Assembly: GCA_018397035.1 (NCBI GenBank)
Contig: JAGTQV010000003.1
Coordinates: forward strand, 1-37,412
DNA: 37,412 nucleotides
Direction of reading: 5' to 3'
Origin: Candidatus Bathyarchaeota archaeon
Lineage (GTDB): Archaea > Thermoproteota > Bathyarchaeia > 40CM-2-53-6 > RBG-13-38-9
Shown here: positions 25,534 to 33,978 of the stretch, in pieces
Layout: every line of letters begins with the position of its first letter
Position numbering within the stretch: position 1 is the first letter of the stretch
Made by a program: the position numbers and the translations under genes
The notes under the pieces: model-generated
The model's database searches: none
What the model was told of the DNA's origin: nothing
The model's input: the letters and a program-made list of their open reading frames with translations, nothing else

Positions 25534-25766
25534 AAATCTCTGTTTGCAGAGGCGGGTTAGGGACGACGAACTGGAGGTATGGATGTAGCTGAGAGTTCGA
25601 TATGGCCTGTAAGAGAGCTGTTCCACGATGATACGGCCATAGGGACACAGGGCTGAACGAAACCTGAGGACATCCGGCTGAAGTGAAGAGCATCACCGAA
25701 ACCTAGGCATAAACACAGCACCTCAATGGCAAAGCTTGAATCCATACAGACTGATAGATTTGTTCG

Positions 25767-26561
25767 GTGCGGATTTTGAGAGTACAGTTTCTTGGAGCAG
25801 GGACAATAGTTCCAACACTAAAGAGATCCTACTCTTCAATACTGGTGGAGACATCTCATGAGAAATTCCTAGTAGACATAGGCCCGGCAACCCTCTACAA
25901 ACTGTACAGATCAGGCACAAACATAGAGGAGATAGATCAGATGCTCCTCTCCCACTTTCATGTAGACCATGTTGCCGACTACCTTCCACTGATACATACA
26001 AAGGCCTTCAATCCTGAGACAGGAGAGATGCAGCCGAAGGGAACCCTCACCATTTACGGTCCGAGGGGACTATCCCAATTCACCAGAGACCTGCTGGAGA
26101 ACGTGAGCCCTTGGAAGAGTGTAGCAGATTCTCTTGGATGCAGTGGCTACCTGAGCCTTCATGAGGTTACGGAAGGCGTCTTCAAGAATGGCTCAGGCTG
26201 GGTCGGAGCGGCGACACCAGTTCAGCACGCAGGCGGGGTAGCATACCGAATAGAGAGCGAAGGAAGATCTTTAACCTACTCCGGGGACACGGTCCCAGAC
26301 GAGAATCTTATCAGACTTGCCAAGCAGACAGATCTCCTCATCCATGAATGTTCATTCCCGAATGAGGATCTACTTGTAGGGTTGCACACATCAGCCTCGA
26401 AACTAGGGGAAATTGCCGCAAAGACAGATTGCGGCCGCCTGGCGATCACTCACCTGTATCCGGTCTGCGAGGAAAAGATAGACGAGATGATCGAGACAAT
26501 TCAAAGAGACTACGATGGTGAAGTGGTGGTTGCAGAGGACTATATGGTAATAGATGTCTGA
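25767..26561 (+). CDS. Metallo-beta-lactamase-fold hydrolase (RNase Z/ELAC-like)
   Basis: A 264-residue hydrolase with the metallo-beta-lactamase metal site: H-F-H-V-D-H (63-68), His in VQHAGGVAYRI, Asp in YSGDTVPDENL and His in ITHLYPV. The start RVQFLGAGTIVPTLKRSYSSILVE and LIHECSFP are typical of RNase Z-like proteins. True tRNase Z carries an exosite arm, which is not obvious here, and this could instead be an arylsulfatase or other hydrolase of this branch. The start is a GTG at 25767. It is followed by a strong hairpin (26579-26610). Confidence 0.85.
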   Translation: MRILRVQFLGAGTIVPTLKRSYSSILVETSHEKFLVDIGPATLYKLYRSGTNIEEIDQMLLSHFHVDHVADYLPLIHTKAFNPETGEMQPKGTLTIYGPRGLSQFTRDLLENVSPWKSVADSLGCSGYLSLHEVTEGVFKNGSGWVGAATPVQHAGGVAYRIESEGRSLTYSGDTVPDENLIRLAKQTDLLIHECSFPNEDLLVGLHTSASKLGEIAAKTDCGRLAITHLYPVCEEKIDEMIETIQRDYDGEVVVAEDYMVIDV

Positions 26562-26578
26562 ATAGGCTAGAACTAACC

Positions 26579-26610
26579 GTTTAGCTTCAGCCACCTTGGC
26601 TGAACTAAAC
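26579..26610. repeat. Strong stem-loop after the metallo-hydrolase gene
   Basis: GTTTAG and CTAAAC form the outer stem, then with one bulged C the inner stem is TTCAGCCA/TGGCTGAA around a CCT loop: fourteen base pairs in total. It starts 17 bases past the stop at 26561 and lies between two convergent genes, so it may mark transcript ends on both strands. Confidence 0.6.
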
Positions 26611-26666
26611 TGTCAGTATGGATACTCATCAAGGGTTCTTGGCAGCTGATGAGGGAATTCGGTATT

Positions 26667-26816
26667 CTAGACCTTTGGTGCCATCAAGACGTACCAGGCC
26701 CAGACTAGGAAAGCCACATATGCAACAGCAACAGCGATAGGTTTCAACCTGCTCAGCATTGAATTGGACGGCTCGAAGTCGGCTTGGGTCTGTTCGTCGC
26801 GCTTCTGTTTCTTCAT
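26667..26816 (-). CDS. Single-pass small membrane protein (49 aa)
   Basis: A 49-residue protein starting at ATG 26816. A charged N-terminus (MKKQKRDEQTQADFEPSNSM) is followed by one helix (PIAVAVAYVAFLVWAWYVLM) and a short end. Such small proteins with a hydrophilic N-terminus and one helix are frequent in archaea, including SecG/Sec61-beta-like ones (which this resembles in plan but not clearly in sequence). The clean layout and composition argue for a real gene. Function is unknown. Confidence 0.6.
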   Translation of the reverse strand: MKKQKRDEQTQADFEPSNSMLSRLKPIAVAVAYVAFLVWAWYVLMAPKV

Positions 26817-26837
26817 TTCTGATACATGTCCTTTCCT

Positions 26838-27295
26838 TCAGAGGAAAATGCGATCAGAATATAAGCGTTTGCATAGATCTGATGTGTTGCGTGACTGGGT
26901 TTCGGTGATGCTCTTCGCTTTTGTTGGTTGTCTTCCAAGCTTCGTCCAGCCATATGCTGCTGTGGTTGTTTCTATCAGTATATTGTATAGTGAGGCTTTG
27001 ATCATCGTCTCTTGCGCTATGTCTTGCATCTTTGTGGCTGAAACGAATTCTTCGAAGGTTCGCTTCAGCCAGCATCAGCCACAGTCATGTTTACGTTTGT
27101 AAACTCAGGGATGCCTGAAGCGTCAACTACCAATACTGTATCATCACCGCGGCCTTTCTCATCCTGCTTGGCGTCCGGCCTGTTGACGCGTCTATCGATA
27201 TTCTTTTGGTGGACGGATACTTTGATTCTAGTGGACTCTCGATATGGCGGACATGCCAGTCTTACCAATCTTACAAATTCATAAGAACTCTCCAC
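26838..27295 (-). pseudogene. Frameshifted gene of unknown function
   Basis: Two minus-strand frames meet near 27065. The first part (GTG 27295) ends DDTVLVVDASGIPEFTNVNM and TVADAG. The other frame, one base off, takes over with WLKRTFEEFVSATKMQDIA, ETMIKASLYNILIETTTAAY and TKLGRQPTKAKSITETQSRN to a stop at 26838. Joined they make about 152 residues of ordinary composition, so a single frameshift may have broken one gene. I do not recognise the family. Confidence 0.4.
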
Positions 27296-27449
27296 GCTGA
27301 AAGAATTATCGAATCGGATTCTCTACTGCTTCCAATCCTAACATTACATTAGGGGTATACCTTTTGCACTAGTCTGGTCCTTCAGAGGAAATTTTATCAA
27401 CAGGCCTAGTAGCGACTTCAAGAGAGGACGTGGCTGCATAGAGGGAACT

Positions 27450-28286
27450 ATGGACCAATACAGCTGCCCTCCTATCAGTCTCAAGGGATCGTTAGAGATT
27501 ATTATAGTTCCAAATCTCAGGAGTTCCGCAGTCAAAGCCTCTAGGATGGTTGAGGATAGGGATGATGTTCAGGTATTATTCCTCCCTGAGCCGCAGGCTC
27601 TAGAGCCATATGTTAGGAGAATTGCAAGCGGCAGCATATCTTTCGAGGATTTCGTCGAGAAAGTGCAGAGCTCAAAACTTGTGCCTGAGCCGATTGAAAG
27701 TTGGCTTTACGTTTCTGAGCCGATACTGAGAGCCCTTCCGAGGCTGGAGAGGAACGGGAGGAGGTTGGATATTCGCTGTTACCAGGAAACGAGATCACTC
27801 CAAGAGGAATTCAACTTCGCTACTGAGATAGCGTTGTTAACCTACAGGTCGAGCGTCACTGGAGAGGTCGAAGTCGAAAAGTGGATAGAGGTTCTGTCAG
27901 ACCTGAAGACGATGAGGCAGGTCACCGTCTCAAGGGAGGCAGAGTACATAAGATCTCATTCAAGCTCCTCCAGCAACCTCTGCCTATCAGGTCTGAACGC
28001 AAAAGATCTCAGAGATCACATCCAGAGGGGATTCAGGGAAGTCAGAGTCAAGTGTGTCGAGAACTTCTATCACTTCACGCCTCTGGAGATACTGCAATCT
28101 AGACTCTCAAAGATCTCTAAGATGGAGATCGAGGAGTTGTTGAAGCTTCACCTTGAATACGTCAACCAGTACGTTCTGAAGAGCCGGAACAGAGATATCG
28201 CTCATTACCTTTGGGTCGCTGACAAAGTTCCATGGCTGAGAAACAAGATTACAACCTGCCAAATCGAGCAGATGAAGATCCTCTAG
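27450..28286 (+). CDS. Unknown protein upstream of RuBisCO (278 aa)
   Basis: A 278-residue protein of mixed alpha/beta pattern. It begins with strand IIIVPNLRSS and helix AVKASRMVEDRDDV, then strand QVLFLPEPQALEPYVRRIA and SFEDFVEKV, a middle RRLDIRCYQETRSLQEEFN and a helical C-terminal half (LSDLKTMRQVTV, EELLKLHLEYVNQYVLKS). An acidic residue after a hydrophobic strand (LFLPEP) and the late Tyr/Arg-rich helix give a faint likeness to TraB/ChaN-type folds, too weak to name. It ends 246 bases before the RuBisCO gene on the same strand and might be functionally linked. The start ATG at 27450 is not certain. Confidence 0.65.
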   Translation: MDQYSCPPISLKGSLEIIIVPNLRSSAVKASRMVEDRDDVQVLFLPEPQALEPYVRRIASGSISFEDFVEKVQSSKLVPEPIESWLYVSEPILRALPRLERNGRRLDIRCYQETRSLQEEFNFATEIALLTYRSSVTGEVEVEKWIEVLSDLKTMRQVTVSREAEYIRSHSSSSSNLCLSGLNAKDLRDHIQRGFREVRVKCVENFYHFTPLEILQSRLSKISKMEIEELLKLHLEYVNQYVLKSRNRDIAHYLWVADKVPWLRNKITTCQIEQMKIL

Positions 28287-28437
28287 TATGCTGACTTCTT
28301 CATTCCTGATATCCGCCTTGGACTTGATCCCTGTATCAGAGAACGCTTTTCGAGTTTTGAACTTAGTTTTCCTTACTCATTCCGAGCCTATTTTTTCTCA
28401 TGACTTCTTCACATCCTGCATTGCCTGTGTGACTTCT

Positions 28438-28457
28438 CCAGCGGAAACTTCCGCTGG
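28438..28457. promoter_or_regulatory. 9-bp inverted repeat upstream of RuBisCO
   Basis: Arms CCAGCGGAA and TTCCGCTGG separated by two bases. It lies about 75 bases before the RuBisCO start, where a dimeric regulator could act. The surrounding spacer (28287-28529) also holds a minus-strand frame with several stops that may be a decayed gene (GSHIAYIHQSLPAEVSAGE). Confidence 0.45.
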
Positions 28458-28532
28458 AAGGCTCTGGTGGATGTACGCTATATGGGAGCCTTCCTCTAAT
28501 CAGCCTAGGATACCATCTAATATCTTCGTTTG

Positions 28533-29786
28533 ATGGATCCATCTGAGCAGGAGGTCAAGACCTCGTTGAGATACATCGACTTCGTCGACTTGAACTACAG
28601 ACCGCGAGAGGACGATCTCGTATGCGATTTCAGGGTTGAGCCTATAGGTATTAGCATCAAGGAGGCTGCGGGGGGTGTCGCCGCCGAGAGCTCGATAGGA
28701 ACTTGGACAGAACTTTCAACGATGCAGTCCTACGTAACCGACCTTCATGCGACTGCATTCATGATCAAAAAGGATCTGGTCAAGATCGCCTATCCTATTG
28801 AACTTTTTGAGAATGGAAACATGCCGAACATACTCAGCAGTGTAGCAGGCAATATCTTCGGCTTGAAGGCCCTCAGGAATCTAAGGTTGGAAGATATTCA
28901 CTTACCCAGGAGAATAGTCAAGGGCTTCAGAGGCCCAAAATATGGTATACCAGGAGTAAGAGAGATCCTCAGGGTGCCTGAGAGGCCTCTTCTCGGGACC
29001 ATAATCAAGCCGAAGCTAGGTCTGAGGGTTCAAGATCATGCCGTCGTAGCCTATAATGCATGGATTGGAGGCTGTGACATAGTGAAGGATGATGAGAATC
29101 TTAGCAGCCAATCGTTCAACCCTTTCGAGGATAGGGTGGTGAAGACACTGGAGATGAGGGATAGGGCTGAGGAGGAGACTGGCGAGAGGAAAATCTACAT
29201 GGTCAACGTAACTGCTGAGACAGAGGAGATGCTTAGGAGGGCAACCTTCGTTGAGGAGCAGGGCGGCGAATATGTCATGGTTGACATCCTGACTTGTGGC
29301 TGGTCAGCCGTCCAGACCCTCAGGGATCATGACCTGAATCTCGTGATTCATGCTCACAGAGCCGGCCACGCCGCCTTCACCAAGAATCCAAAACATGGAG
29401 TCGCTATGCGTGTCATAGCGAAGTTAGTCAGAGTTCTCGGTCTTGATCAGCTCCATATCGGAGCGGTCTTGGGCAAGATGTCTGAGAGGAAGAATGAGGT
29501 TCTGGAGAACTGTGGCGCATTAAGGGATGAGATGTACGGGCTAAAGCCTGTGCTCCCGGTCGCTTCAGGGGGCCTTCACCCTGCCCTAGTCCCCACCTTG
29601 ATCTCCATATTCGGAAAGGATCTGGTGGTCCAGGCAGGTGGAGGGATACACGGCCACGCGTACGGGACAGCTTCTGGAGCGAGAGCGATGAGACAGGCCT
29701 TGGAAGCCGCCATGAGTAATATCTCATTGAGAGAGTATTCGAGATCCCATGTCGAGCTTGCCAGTGCACTGAAGACTTGGAGGTGA
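28533..29786 (+). CDS. rbcL: Form III ribulose-1,5-bisphosphate carboxylase (RuBisCO)
   Basis: This enzyme adds CO2 to ribulose-1,5-bisphosphate to give two 3-phosphoglycerates, here as the last step of AMP breakdown. The 417-residue product matches archaeal form III length. Active-site residues are all visible: Lys159 in GTIIKPKLG, the carbamylated Lys185 with Asp187 and Glu188 in DIVKDDENLSSQSFN, His275-Arg276 in HAHRAGH, loop-6 Lys315 in HIGAVLGKMSE, and phosphate-binding SGGLHP (345-350) and QAGGGIHGHAYG. The ATG at 28533 is chosen; a TTG lies directly before it. It is convergent with the AMP phosphorylase gene 12 bases away, and the isomerase is next in that operon. Confidence 0.95.
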   Translation: MDPSEQEVKTSLRYIDFVDLNYRPREDDLVCDFRVEPIGISIKEAAGGVAAESSIGTWTELSTMQSYVTDLHATAFMIKKDLVKIAYPIELFENGNMPNILSSVAGNIFGLKALRNLRLEDIHLPRRIVKGFRGPKYGIPGVREILRVPERPLLGTIIKPKLGLRVQDHAVVAYNAWIGGCDIVKDDENLSSQSFNPFEDRVVKTLEMRDRAEEETGERKIYMVNVTAETEEMLRRATFVEEQGGEYVMVDILTCGWSAVQTLRDHDLNLVIHAHRAGHAAFTKNPKHGVAMRVIAKLVRVLGLDQLHIGAVLGKMSERKNEVLENCGALRDEMYGLKPVLPVASGGLHPALVPTLISIFGKDLVVQAGGGIHGHAYGTASGARAMRQALEAAMSNISLREYSRSHVELASALKTWR

Positions 29787-29797
29787 AAACCGAAGGA

Positions 29798-31345
29798 CTA
29801 CCTCTCCAAGACGAATCTCTCTCTTGGAGGCCTCAGCTCCTTTATCTGGCTCAGGGTCATCTCCATCCTCTCGCCCACGATCACCGCTACCTCTTCACCA
29901 GCAGCTGAAAGTGCATCCTCCAGTTTTCCAGCCTTCTCAGCAAAGATAGTGTATATTGGATCTCCACAGTCAACCTTCTCGCCAAGCTTCCTGTGTAGTA
30001 GGATCCCGGCTCCCTTATCCTTCGGGGCTCCTGCCAGCCTTGCCTGATCGACCAGCTTCGAGCTGTCCACCCAGAGTACTACTCCCGGCCTCTCTGCCCT
30101 CATCTCCAGTCTATGGTCCCCGACCCGGATGTCCTCAGGCCTTATCTCCGGGTCGCCCCCCTGGGCCCTGATTATCTCTCTAAGCTTCTGCTCAGCCCTG
30201 CCGGTTCTCAGGACCTCCATAGCCGTCTCTTCGCCTCCATCCCTGCCAGTCATCTCCAAGAGCATCCCCGCCATGTCAGTCGCCTTGTCAATCAAGTCCT
30301 GGTCCTGTCTCAGGCCCATTAGGTTCTCAAGAGCCTCCCTAGCCTCTAAGGCTGGGCCGATGGCCCGACCGATCGGTTGTCCACCATAAGTTATCGCACA
30401 TTGAATACTCATCTTGAGCCTTCTCCCAAGATCGATAAAGTCCTGTGCCAAGAGCTGCGCCTCACCCAGCGTCTTGACCTTTGTCTCAGCTCCTGTAGGC
30501 ATATCTATCACCACGTAGTTGGCTCCGACAGCCTTCTTCTTGCTGATTATGGACGGTAACAGTAATGGGTCTATGGAGAGGGGAAACTCAACCTGAACAA
30601 AGATCTCATCTGCAGGGGCCAGGTGCAGGGCTCCGCCCCAGACTATGCATCCGCCAGTCTCATCCAGGACATGCCTCATCTCATCTACACCGAGATCTAC
30701 AGGCATCAAGACCTCGGCTCTATCAGCCGTTCCTGCGGCGGAGGTTATGGCTCTCGATGAGCTCTTCGGGATTGTTAGACCGCAGGCTGCGACTATGGGG
30801 ACGAGGAGGAGTGTGGTCTTATCCCCGGGAACACCACCGATGGAATGCTTGTCGACTATCAACCTCCCTCCGAGATCTAAGGTGTTGCCTGTCTCCACCA
30901 TCGCCAAAGACAGGTTTGTGGCTTCATCGATATCTAGGGCGAAGTGGTGGAGTGAGGTCACGAAAGCTGTTACTTCGACTTCGCTCAGCTGCCCGCTGAC
31001 TAGGTCCTTTATGATCTCATATGTCTCTTCACGTGAGAGCTTCCGGCCTCTCAGTCTGTTCTTGATGTGGTTGATCGAGTTCGGTGGACTCGACGGCTCG
31101 ACCTCGACCTCGTCGTTCTCGTGAAGCCGCAGACGAGCCTGGGCCTCATCATAGACTCCTATCGTACCCCTCGCGACGACCCTTGAGGTTGTATTGACTA
31201 TCGCCGTCAATTCATATTCGTCCTTCCTGATTCTGATTCTGCCTAGGCTTCGCACGCCAAGCTCTTGAGCATCATGGTCATTCAGGATCGCGATCCATTT
31301 TCCGCCAGCATCCAGATGGATTAGTCTCGTCTTCAGTCTCATCAT
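29798..31345 (-). CDS. AMP phosphorylase
   Basis: This enzyme splits AMP (also CMP, UMP) with phosphate into base and ribose-1,5-bisphosphate. It belongs to the thymidine phosphorylase superfamily, and its product feeds the isomerase gene just upstream. Visible motifs are the N-terminal archaeal domain (RLKTRLIHLDAGGKWIAIL), phosphate-binding DKHSIGGVPGDKTTL, SRAITSAAGTADRAEVLMP, and the C-terminal PKDKGAGILLHRKLGEKV barrel-sandwich part. It has about 515 residues from the ATG at 31345; an earlier GTG at 31396 adds a tail not seen in the family. It is downstream of the isomerase in the same direction, about 70 bases apart. Confidence 0.93.
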   Translation of the reverse strand: MMRLKTRLIHLDAGGKWIAILNDHDAQELGVRSLGRIRIRKDEYELTAIVNTTSRVVARGTIGVYDEAQARLRLHENDEVEVEPSSPPNSINHIKNRLRGRKLSREETYEIIKDLVSGQLSEVEVTAFVTSLHHFALDIDEATNLSLAMVETGNTLDLGGRLIVDKHSIGGVPGDKTTLLLVPIVAACGLTIPKSSSRAITSAAGTADRAEVLMPVDLGVDEMRHVLDETGGCIVWGGALHLAPADEIFVQVEFPLSIDPLLLPSIISKKKAVGANYVVIDMPTGAETKVKTLGEAQLLAQDFIDLGRRLKMSIQCAITYGGQPIGRAIGPALEAREALENLMGLRQDQDLIDKATDMAGMLLEMTGRDGGEETAMEVLRTGRAEQKLREIIRAQGGDPEIRPEDIRVGDHRLEMRAERPGVVLWVDSSKLVDQARLAGAPKDKGAGILLHRKLGEKVDCGDPIYTIFAEKAGKLEDALSAAGEEVAVIVGERMEMTLSQIKELRPPRERFVLER

Positions 31346-31417
31346 AACTGACCTGACTCCACATGATTCCATATGTTGATATTTTTCTTCATTCACCCTC
31401 CAGTCTATGCATCAGCC

Positions 31418-32404
31418 TTACTCTTCGTCGATCCTGTAGGTCTGGTACTCGAGGATCTCGCTTGGCCGGATTGTTCCGAACATTTCATGAATTATCATTA
31501 TAGCGCCTTGAGGCGGTATGATCCCCTTCTCAGTAACTATTAGGTCTATGTATTCTGGTGGGGTTACATCGAAAGACGGGTTCCTCACAGAGATCTTTGG
31601 ATACTTTTTCAGGAAAGACTTTGGCAGGATCTCTGTTGCATCACGCTCCTCTATTACGATGAGTTCACCTATCGCGGTCTCGGGGCTGAACTTGTAGGTC
31701 TCAGACGCCACAATGAATTGTGTCCTACTCTCATGAGCAAGGGATGCTATCGAAGCGGTGCCGATCTTGTTTACTAGAGCTCCGTTAGCCGATATCACAT
31801 CCGCCCCCACGATAACCTTGTCAACTTCATTCATGAAGTAGCGTGCCGCGCTGTCAACTATCACCGTGACCGGGATCCCTTCCCTTGCAAGCAGGGCTGC
31901 AGTCTTCCTGCCTTGGAATCTAGGCCTAGTCTCCGTGACGTATACGGAGAACTTCTTCCCTTCGATCCACGCCCTCCTCATAACCGCTGCTGCAGCATCG
32001 CTCTGGCAGTGGGTCAGCAATACGTCGCCGCTTCTTATTCTTCTGGAGCCTATCTCACCAATCTTCTCAATAGCCTGCTTAGACTCTTTGATGAAGTCCT
32101 CTGCGGCGGCTAAGGCTACTGATCTGAGTCTCTCTAGGTCAGCGCCTTCCCGCCTTGCACTGTTGACCCTATGCATAAGGTAGCGGACACTGTTTGCGAG
32201 CGAGACGGCAGTCGGCCTTGTAGATAGCAGTCTCCTCGACGCAGAGTTCATCTCCTTGATAAAGGCTTCTTCATCTCTGGCTCTAGATCCTTCTGCAACA
32301 GCCTGTAAGGCCAGAATGGCTGACCGAGCTATTCGGCCGGCGCCTCTGATGTGCATAGCCTGTATGTCAGCAACTATCCTGTTCAGCCTCTTCTCCGGAT
32401 CCAA
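31418..32404 (-). CDS. Ribose-1,5-bisphosphate isomerase
   Basis: This enzyme converts ribose-1,5-bisphosphate (from AMP phosphorylase) to ribulose-1,5-bisphosphate (for RuBisCO). It is a 328-residue member of the eIF2B-alpha/MtnA fold. R20-G-A-G-R (RGAGRIARSAILAL) binds phosphate, and THCQSDAA puts Cys at 133 and VGADVISANGALVNKIGT puts Asp at 202, the same numbers as the catalytic pair in the Thermococcus enzyme. PSFDVTPPEYIDLIVTEKG ends the family pattern. The related MtnA enzyme is less likely because of the gene neighbours. The gene leads the operon with AMP phosphorylase. Confidence 0.93.
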   Translation of the reverse strand: MDPEKRLNRIVADIQAMHIRGAGRIARSAILALQAVAEGSRARDEEAFIKEMNSASRRLLSTRPTAVSLANSVRYLMHRVNSARREGADLERLRSVALAAAEDFIKESKQAIEKIGEIGSRRIRSGDVLLTHCQSDAAAAVMRRAWIEGKKFSVYVTETRPRFQGRKTAALLAREGIPVTVIVDSAARYFMNEVDKVIVGADVISANGALVNKIGTASIASLAHESRTQFIVASETYKFSPETAIGELIVIEERDATEILPKSFLKKYPKISVRNPSFDVTPPEYIDLIVTEKGIIPPQGAIMIIHEMFGTIRPSEILEYQTYRIDEE

Positions 32405-32746
32405 GACGGGCTAGCCTCAGAAGTAACTAGTCTACGCCATCAATAACTCTTTCATCAACATTTCAACTGGCCGCCAATCAATCTTCAACCTAATACTTGC
32501 AGCCTTAATGTCTGGTTGTCGGCCTGAAGTCCTTCCTGTGCCGAAACGCTGCATCTGGTGAAGTAAGCGGCATGCTGATCAACCCCCCTCGTAAATATCC
32601 CAATTTACCGGCTCAGTGTGTGAGCTGAGTCAACTGCACAGAGCAGACTGATCTTGAACATATCCTCCCTGTTCGGTATCTTTCGGTATCTGATGCTTCA
32701 TGGTTCAATGTCTAGAAGTTAACCTCAAACATCGGTCTACTGCAGT
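32405..32746. other. 342-base spacer
   Basis: No convincing gene. It contains a tandem 10-base repeat (TTCGGTATCT twice, 32672-32691) and a weak 5-bp hairpin near 32613-32630. The promoter of the isomerase operon should lie close to 32410-32470. Confidence 0.4.
32672..32691. repeat. Tandem direct repeat, 2 x 10 bases
   Basis: TTCGGTATCT occurs twice back to back. It is small and may be coincidental or a slippage product. Confidence 0.5.
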
Positions 32747-33043
32747 TCATGTCGGCGACGTTGTCCGAGCCTTCAGTGAGTAGTACACGAATGATATGAG
32801 AAACCAAAAGATCAAGTCATAGATCAGGTAACTCCAATCGATCACGTACGGGGCTTCTATGTCCACTGTCCTAGTGACGTAACCCCATGGGACCCCCCAA
32901 TAAGAGGTCCTAGGAGTTGATGGTGGAAGGGGCGCAGGCCACACTACCCCGAAATACTTCATCACAAGCTGGAGTATTGGAAAAACTATCATGATGCCTA
33001 TAGTCGATCCCAAGCTCTTAGAGAAGATCTTTAGCCAATCCAT
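32747..33043 (-). CDS. Small two-helix membrane protein
   Basis: From the ATG at 33043 it is 98 residues (a start at 33076 adds 11). Two hydrophobic helices are visible: LGSTIGIMIVFPILQLVMKYF and WSYLIYDLIFWFLISFVYY. Between them is a polar, Pro/Tyr/Trp-rich loop (WPAPLPPSTPRTSYWGVPWG) that is probably extracytoplasmic. No family is recognised. Confidence 0.6.
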   Translation of the reverse strand: MDWLKIFSKSLGSTIGIMIVFPILQLVMKYFGVVWPAPLPPSTPRTSYWGVPWGYVTRTVDIEAPYVIDWSYLIYDLIFWFLISFVYYSLKARTTSPT

Positions 33044-33352
33044 ACTTTTGACCACAATTGAACAGCTAGCACGCAACTATATGAATTGTTCTTATATGGC
33101 TTGCTGCGCAGGAAGGAACATGATGAAGGAACACAGGGAGACGTTGAAGGAAGAGTGGTTTTTCAATTCCTGCTTCTTTTCATACTAACAACCATGACTG
33201 TCGATACTGCCGGTGCCGGCCCGCGTACAGCCTAAGGATCTCTCCTCGAAGAGTACGCCCGTAACTGAGGAAACAGAAGACTTTTAACAAAAGATCAAGA
33301 ATCACGTGGCGGGTTAGCGTTGACAAAATAAAGGAATAGAGTTAACCCATGT
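33044..33352. other. Spacer before tRNA-Pro
   Basis: No gene seen. A-rich and AT-rich stretches near 33321-33345 probably hold the tRNA-Pro promoter. GGGAACA-type features and repeats are absent. Confidence 0.4.
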
Positions 33353-33455
33353 GGGGTCGTGGGCTAGTCTGGTCTACGCTACGCGGCTTGGGAAAGCCAT
33401 TTGAGGGCTTCAGGAACCCGCGAGGTCGTGGGTTCAAATCCCACCGACCCCACCA
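33353..33455 (+). tRNA. tRNA-Pro(UGG) with one intron
   Basis: The acceptor GGGGTCG (33353-33359) pairs with CGACCCC (33445-33451), followed by A73 and an encoded CCA (33453-33455). The T arm is GTGGG-TTCAAAT-CCCAC. Removing 33393-33416 (24 nt, at the canonical 37/38 site) gives an anticodon arm CGCGG-CTTGGGC-CCGCG with anticodon TGG (33389-33391). The intron folds as AAGCC/GGCTT around a short loop. Confidence 0.9.
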
Positions 33456-33978
33456 AACTCTTCATCTCTTGCAGCTGTGGTTCGGCGTTTTTCTGGTTGT
33501 TGGTTGTGGTTTGATGTTTGAACTACCGGATACTGTGAAATGGGTGGCGGGGTGGGTGTTTGAATTTCCTGAGGGGTAAGATGTCGTAGTTTTATCTCCG
33601 ACCTCATCATCTTCGCGGTTGGGATCTGGACATCAATCAAGTATCATTCCTCCACCGTTTGTTATCTTGCGATTACCTGGGCAGACGAAAAACATCTTAT
33701 CAATTCCTCTGAGGCCTAGGGTTGACTTCACGACTTCAGCTATGACCTCGCAGTTTGATGTTCGTTCTCTGGGCTTCCCCTGTCTCTGCTATTTTCCGCT
33801 TCCCCCTTCGAAATGAGTATCGGTTGACTTGGTTCGGCTTTTCACCCATTTTGATTATGCTTGCGCAAGTTCGATGTTACCTCAGCGCACTGCCGCGAAG
33901 AAGGACATCTGCAATTATGATCGATATGGAGCAGTTGGCATTTGACTGAATCGAAGATACGTAAAGATTTGTATCAAT
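33456..33978. other. 523-base spacer after tRNA-Pro
   Basis: Open frames here (for example 33619-33816) show no protein-like pattern, and no RNA gene or strong hairpin is evident. Two imperfect copies of GTTTGAA with similar flanks (near 33518 and 33559) are the only internal similarity noticed. Confidence 0.45.

Noticed and set aside
30645-31124. 159-aa frame on the plus strand
   Set aside because: Antisense to the AMP phosphorylase gene; Ser-rich shadow.
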